7,631 nt of DNA from NCBI GenBank assembly GCA_944338265.1, contig CALVLO010000073.1, positions 1 to 7,631 on the forward strand, given 5' to 3'. Every line of letters begins with the position of its first letter. The stretch's first letter is position 1. The stretch comes from an uncultured Clostridia bacterium (GTDB taxonomy: Bacteria; Bacillota; Clostridia; Christensenellales; Borkfalkiaceae). A model generated the notes under the pieces. That model was not told where the DNA came from. It ran no database searches and saw nothing but the letters and a program-made list of their open reading frames with translations. Below, in pieces: positions 4,523 to 7,631 of this stretch. A program made the translations under genes and the position numbers.

Positions 4523-5959
4523 ATGCTTACGGAAGCCTTCCCGCGGTTGCAAACGCTGCCCGCGGTCAAATATATACGGCAGTTCTTTTCCTCGGGATGG
4601 TTCGCCGCACTCGTAACGGTGCTGATGGCGTGCTCTGAGCTCTTTGGCTTAGAGATCGCCGTCATGAGCCTTTACCTTTTCTTTGGATTTGCGATCACGC
4701 TGCTCTGCGACGACGTACTCGGCGTCGTGCCGATGGTCTGCTGCGGCTATATGCTCTTTTCGGCGGAAAACAACCCCGGGAAGTTCCCGGATGCGCTCTT
4801 TTCGCAGCCGCGCGGGCAATTCGCGCTCTTTTATATCGTCGCCGTCATCTGCGTTTTGCTCCTCGGGCGGCTCGTCTCCATGCTTTTGGAACGGAAAAAG
4901 CGCGGCGTGCCCAAGCTCACGCTCGGCTTTGCCGTGCTCGGCGCGGCATACCTGCTCGGCGGGCTGCTCTCCCCCTATTACGACGGGCGCACCGTGCTGA
5001 TGGGCTTTGTGCAGATCGCCGCCCTGAGCGGGTTTTATTTCTACTTCTACTATACCATCCGCTGGGAGAATGTAAAAAAGGGATATCTCCCCCTCGTTGT
5101 TACCATCATCGGCATCGGGATGCTCGCGGAGGTCGCCGGGATGTACTTCAACGAGGGCGTCCTGCGCGAGGACGGCACCATCAACCGTGTGGCGCTCTTT
5201 ACGGGCTGGGGCATCTACAACAACGTGGGCTGCATGATGGCGATGTGCATGCCCGCGCCCGTCTATTTCGCCGTGAAAAACAAGAACGGCTGGCTCTATA
5301 CGCTGCTCTGCGTCCTCTTTTATGCGGGCGTGCTGCTCACGCAGAGCCGCGGAGCGATGCTGTTCGGCTCCGTCGTCTTTTTGGGGTGCGTGCTCACCAT
5401 CCTCATCGCGAGCCGCGAACGCGAGCGCATCTTCAACGCCGTCACGATCGCCCTGCTTGCGGCGGCTGCCATCATCTGCTATTTCGTCTTCCGCCAATCG
5501 CTGGAAAAGGTGTTCGGCTCCGTCATCGATCAGGGCATGAACGACGCCGCGCGCTTCAACACATGGAAGGCATGTTGGGAACGCTTCCGCGAATATCCCT
5601 TCTTCGGTGTAGGATTTTACAAGACGCCCGGGACACTGCTCATCGAAAACGGCATGTACACCGAATTTGTGGAGGGCACGCCCGAGGGGACCTTCCTCTC
5701 CCTGCGCGCGCACAACACCTTCTTCCAGCTGATTACCACGGGTGGCTCGGTCGCCCTTGCGGCGTACCTTCTTCACCGCGTGCAGACGCTCATCATCTGC
5801 CTCCGCCGCCCGAACGTAGAGAAGTTCACGCTGGCGCTGTGCGTCTCTGCCATGCTCCTCACAAGCATGGTCGACTGCCACGTCTTTAATATGGGACCGG
5901 GGCTCATGTACTCCGTGCTCCTCCTCTTCGGCGAGAAGAGCGAAAAATCACAGGCATAA
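4523..5959 (+). CDS. O-antigen ligase/polymerase-family (Wzy_C/WaaL-like) polytopic membrane protein
   Basis: This 478-residue protein has about ten to twelve hydrophobic segments. It carries the pattern of the O-antigen ligase superfamily: a T-Q-S-R-G-A motif at the start of a helix (273-278), then a long extracytoplasmic loop (about 325-405). The loop has R-F-N-T-W-K-A-C-W (344-352), E-Y-P-F-F-G-V-G-F (357-365) and the hallmark R-A-H-N-T-F-F-Q-L (395-403), followed by a Gly-rich helix (G407-G408). Family members transfer or polymerise undecaprenyl-diphosphate-linked glycans at the outer membrane face using conserved Arg and His residues. In a Gram-positive this would concern capsule, teichuronic-type or other surface polysaccharide, or protein glycosylation; the substrate cannot be told. 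No glycosyltransferase or flippase genes are nearby. The start is ATG 4523; a TTG at codon 9 (4547) preceded by GGAAG is a weaker alternative. The gene ends at the terminator shared with rsmI. Confidence 0.88.
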   Translation: MLTEAFPRLQTLPAVKYIRQFFSSGWFAALVTVLMACSELFGLEIAVMSLYLFFGFAITLLCDDVLGVVPMVCCGYMLFSAENNPGKFPDALFSQPRGQFALFYIVAVICVLLLGRLVSMLLERKKRGVPKLTLGFAVLGAAYLLGGLLSPYYDGRTVLMGFVQIAALSGFYFYFYYTIRWENVKKGYLPLVVTIIGIGMLAEVAGMYFNEGVLREDGTINRVALFTGWGIYNNVGCMMAMCMPAPVYFAVKNKNGWLYTLLCVLFYAGVLLTQSRGAMLFGSVVFLGCVLTILIASRERERIFNAVTIALLAAAAIICYFVFRQSLEKVFGSVIDQGMNDAARFNTWKACWERFREYPFFGVGFYKTPGTLLIENGMYTEFVEGTPEGTFLSLRAHNTFFQLITTGGSVALAAYLLHRVQTLIICLRRPNVEKFTLALCVSAMLLTSMVDCHVFNMGPGLMYSVLLLFGEKSEKSQA

Positions 5960-5968
5960 CAAAAAAAC

Positions 5969-6016
5969 AAAAGCCGCCCGCCCCGCTGCCTTGCGGGACG
6001 GGCGGCTTTTTCTTTT
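5969..6016. terminator. Bidirectional intrinsic terminator between the ligase-family gene and rsmI
   Basis: A stem of 14 positions (5973-5986 with 5993-6006, one C/A mismatch at 5981/5998) surrounds a TGCCTT loop. On the plus strand TTTTTCTTTT (6007-6016) follows. On the minus strand the run of A at 5961-5972 reads as TTTTGTTTTTTT. It thus serves both converging genes. The plus-strand T-run touches the rsmI stop codon (6015-6017). Confidence 0.93.
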
Positions 6017-6818
6017 ACAGATCGAGCGTCTCTTTATAGAGTGCGCTCTTGGGCACGCCGCGGTCGCGGGCGGCACGTTTGAGCGCCTCCTTTTTATCCA
6101 GCCCCTCGCGTATATAGGAGAGCACATGTTCGCGCGGGGAGAGCGCGTTGCGCGGATCCTCCGCCTCCGCCGCCCCTTCGACGACGAGCACATACTCCCC
6201 GCGCTTTTCGCCCGCGAGCCCTTCTGCGAGCGTGAAGGGGATGCTCTCCTCGTGCAATTTGGTGATCTCGCGCACGGCGCAGGCGCGGCGGTCGCCGAAC
6301 GCCGCATACAGCGCGGCGATATACCCATCCGCATCCTGCGGGGCACAATGGAAGAGCAGCGTCTCCCGCGCGCATGCCAGACGGGCAAGGAGCGCCTCCC
6401 GCTCCCGCTTTTTTTCGGGCAGAAATCCCACAAAGGTGAAGCGCGCGGCAGGCAGCGCGGAGAGGACGAGCGCGGAGAGCGCCGCGTTCGCGCCCGGGAG
6501 CACGGTATAGGGCTCCCCCGCCGCCCGCAAAATGGCGCACACCTCCCGCCCGGGATCGGAGATGACGGGCATGCCCGCATCCGAGACGACGCACACCGCC
6601 TTCCCCTCCCGCGAGAAGGCGAGCATCTTCTCCGCCGCCTCCCGCTCGTTGAATTTATGGCAGGAAAGAAGCGGCTTTTTGATCTCGTATGCGTTCAAAA
6701 GCCCCAGGGTATGGCGGGTATCCTCGCAGAAGATGACGTCCGCCGCCCGCAGCGCCTCGAGCGCGCGGAGGGTGATATCCTTCAAATTGCCGATGGGCGT
6801 TGCCACAAAACTGATCAT
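6015..6818 (-). CDS. rsmI: 16S rRNA (cytidine-1402-2'-O)-methyltransferase
   Basis: RsmI uses S-adenosylmethionine to methylate the 2'-O of C1402 in the 16S rRNA decoding centre, with RsmH adding the N4 methyl in other bacteria. The 267 residues show the SAM-binding tetrapyrrole-methylase fold: A-T-P-I-G-N-L (6-12), C-E-D-T-R (31-35), V-S-D-A-G-M-P-V-I-S-D-P-G (78-90), L-P-G-A-N-A (107-112), G-F-L-P (131-134) and T-K-L-H-E-E (186-191). A short C-terminal helix-turn-helix-like RsmI domain follows (K-E-A-L-K...S-A-L-Y-K, about 243-262). It is slightly shorter than Escherichia coli (286) or Bacillus YabC (292). The ATG at 6818-6816 has GGAGG at 6830-6826, 7 nt away. It overlaps the stop of the upstream methyltransferase by four bases, so the pair is almost certainly one operon, as yabB and yabC lie close together in Bacillus. 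Confidence 0.97.
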   Translation of the reverse strand: MISFVATPIGNLKDITLRALEALRAADVIFCEDTRHTLGLLNAYEIKKPLLSCHKFNEREAAEKMLAFSREGKAVCVVSDAGMPVISDPGREVCAILRAAGEPYTVLPGANAALSALVLSALPAARFTFVGFLPEKKREREALLARLACARETLLFHCAPQDADGYIAALYAAFGDRRACAVREITKLHEESIPFTLAEGLAGEKRGEYVLVVEGAAEAEDPRNALSPREHVLSYIREGLDKKEALKRAARDRGVPKSALYKETLDL

Positions 6819-7486
6819 TGACGCGCCTCCCCGTTATACGTCTGCGGCAGGACGTCGAGCCCCGCCTTGCCGCCCTTGACCGCCATCACAAGCACCGCAT
6901 ACGGCTTTGCGCCCGCCTTGCCCGCCACGAATTGCAGCTTTTTGGGCTCGAGGCGGTGCGCATGCAGGGTGTAGAGCACCTCCGCGGCGCGGTCCGCGCG
7001 GTGCACGAGGGCAAACCGCCCGCCGAACTTCAAACACTTTGCCGCGGCAGCGCACAGCTCATCGAGCGTGAGCGTCAGTTCCCTGCGGCAGGGCGCTTTG
7101 CGTTCGTCGGCGGCGGAAAAGCCGCCCCGCTCGTAGGGCGGATTGCACAAAATGAGCGAGAACGCCTCCGTATAGCGGGCGGGGATCGCCTGCAAGGGCA
7201 TGTTCTCCACCGTAAAGCGCGCCTCTAAGCCGTTGAGCGCCACGCTCTCCTCGCTCATCGTACAAAGCTGCGGCGAGACCTCGAAGAGGGTAACGTGCTC
7301 CACGCCCGCGTTTTCGCCGTAAAAATGCAGCCCGACAACGCCGCTCCCCGCACAGAAATCGGCGACGCGCTCCCCCTTCTTCGCCCTGAGGAAGCGCGCC
7401 AAAAGCACCGCATCCGAAGTGAAGCGGTATGCTTCGCTGTCCTGTACGATCTTCATGCCGTCGAGTAAAAATTCTTCGCGCCGCAT
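6815..7486 (-). CDS. YabB/TrmN6-like N6-adenine methyltransferase
   Basis: A 223-residue class I Rossmann-fold SAM-dependent methyltransferase. The SAM-binding motif I is D-F-C-A-G-S-G-V-V-G-L (43-53), and the N6-adenine catalytic motif N-P-P-Y is at 115-118. The N-terminal segment (F-x-L-D-G-M-K-I-x-Q, then Y-R-F-T-S-D-A-V-L-L-A) is characteristic of the YfiC/TrmN6 family, in which Escherichia coli TrmN6 methylates A37 of tRNA1(Val). Bacillus YabB, next to rsmI, belongs to the same family, so position supports the assignment; the exact RNA target here is inferred. The C-terminus (about 186-223) covers the family beta-strand region (K-P-Y-A-V-L-V) and a short tail. The ATG at 7486-7484 has GGAGG at 7496-7492, 5 nt away. 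No distinct promoter is evident between it and the terminator at 7507-7535. Confidence 0.92.
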   Translation of the reverse strand: MRREEFLLDGMKIVQDSEAYRFTSDAVLLARFLRAKKGERVADFCAGSGVVGLHFYGENAGVEHVTLFEVSPQLCTMSEESVALNGLEARFTVENMPLQAIPARYTEAFSLILCNPPYERGGFSAADERKAPCRRELTLTLDELCAAAAKCLKFGGRFALVHRADRAAEVLYTLHAHRLEPKKLQFVAGKAGAKPYAVLVMAVKGGKAGLDVLPQTYNGEARQ

Positions 7487-7506
7487 CGCAGCCTCCGCAA
7501 GAATAG

Positions 7507-7535
7507 AAAAGCCCCGCCGCGGCGGGGTTTTTCAG
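7507..7535 (-). terminator. Terminator of the ferredoxin gene
   Basis: The perfect 16-bp palindrome at 7512-7527 (CCCCGC, CGCG, GCGGGG) forms a hairpin immediately after the ferredoxin stop. On the minus strand the hairpin is followed by CTTTTCTATTC, a short T-run. The plus strand reads GGGGTTTTTC, so it could also act on transcripts from the other direction. It stands between the ferredoxin and the methyltransferase gene, whose transcription then needs read-through or a promoter I cannot see. Confidence 0.82.
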
Positions 7536-7541
7536 CGCTAC

Positions 7542-7631
7542 TTATTCCGCTTTGATCGCGCCGACAGGGCAGCCGTCTTCGCAGGCGCCGCAATCGATGC
7601 AGGTAGCCGCATCGACGACATACGTCGCATC
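7542..7631 (-). CDS. 4Fe-4S ferredoxin, C-terminal part (cut by window edge)
   Basis: The last 29 codons and stop (TAA at 7544-7542) of a gene running in from the right edge. The visible peptide has the cluster motif C-I-D-C-G-A-C-E-D-G-C-P, that is C-x2-C-x2-C-x3-C-P, followed by V-G-A-I and a short tail ending K-A-E. The preceding Y-V-V-D-A-A-T matches the linker between the two halves of clostridial 2[4Fe-4S] ferredoxins of about 55 residues. The first cluster motif would then lie just outside the window. Such proteins carry low-potential electrons for hydrogenases and pyruvate:ferredoxin oxidoreductase. A larger ferredoxin-domain protein ending this way cannot be excluded. Confidence 0.88.
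   Translation of the reverse strand, partial: DATYVVDAATCIDCGACEDGCPVGAIKAE

Noticed and set aside
4649..5881. 410-codon minus-strand frame opposite the ligase-family gene
   Set aside because: The composition (many His, Glu, Asp, Arg) is typical of the complement of a membrane-protein gene; the plus-strand protein has clear family motifs and a promoter.

Overview
The window looks like a chromosomal stretch from a GC-rich (about 60% by eye), endospore-lineage member of the Clostridia/Bacillota. The reasons are a clostridial-type methionyl-tRNA synthetase with a C-terminal tRNA-binding domain, an spmA-spmB spore-maturation pair, AGGAGG-type ribosome binding sites, a clostridial-style 4Fe-4S ferredoxin, and a gene order recalling the Bacillus yabB-rsmI-metS-tatD neighbourhood. 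No species can be named from this sequence alone.

Layout. The two flanks are on the minus strand and hold housekeeping RNA-modification and translation genes. From the right they are: the end of a ferredoxin gene (7542-7631), a hairpin terminator, a YabB/TrmN6-like N6-adenine methyltransferase (6815-7486), and rsmI (6015-6818, joined to it by an ATGA overlap). On the left are metG (21-2006), with its own well-formed promoter at 2036-2064, and the first eight codons of a TatD-family nuclease, again with an ATGA overlap.

Between rsmI and metG lies a block of about 3.9 kb transcribed the other way (+ strand). It contains, in order: (i) a strongly structured RNA gene of about 200 nt with its own extended -10 promoter and a UUCG-loop terminator (2192-2392), whose geometry suggests 6S (SsrS) RNA; (ii) an AT-rich gene for an unrecognised three-helix membrane protein (2461-3060); (iii) the overlapping spore-maturation genes spmA and spmB (3097-4151); (iv) a 371-bp gene-free stretch with two sigma-A-type promoters and a set of hairpins, including a 19-bp stem with a GCGA loop; and (v) a polytopic O-antigen ligase/polymerase-family protein (4523-5959). 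The block ends at a bidirectional terminator shared with rsmI.

How the genes fit together. The minus-strand genes serve rRNA and tRNA modification and tRNA charging. SpmA and SpmB are membrane proteins needed for normal spore-core dehydration in Bacillus. The ligase-family protein probably joins or polymerises an undecaprenyl-linked glycan at the outer face of the membrane, with unknown substrate. The most interesting items are the structured RNA, the hairpin-rich 4295-4522 region, and a near-consensus promoter whose predicted transcription start falls on the ATG of the ligase gene. I found no CRISPR array, transposase, integrase, tRNA or rRNA gene.
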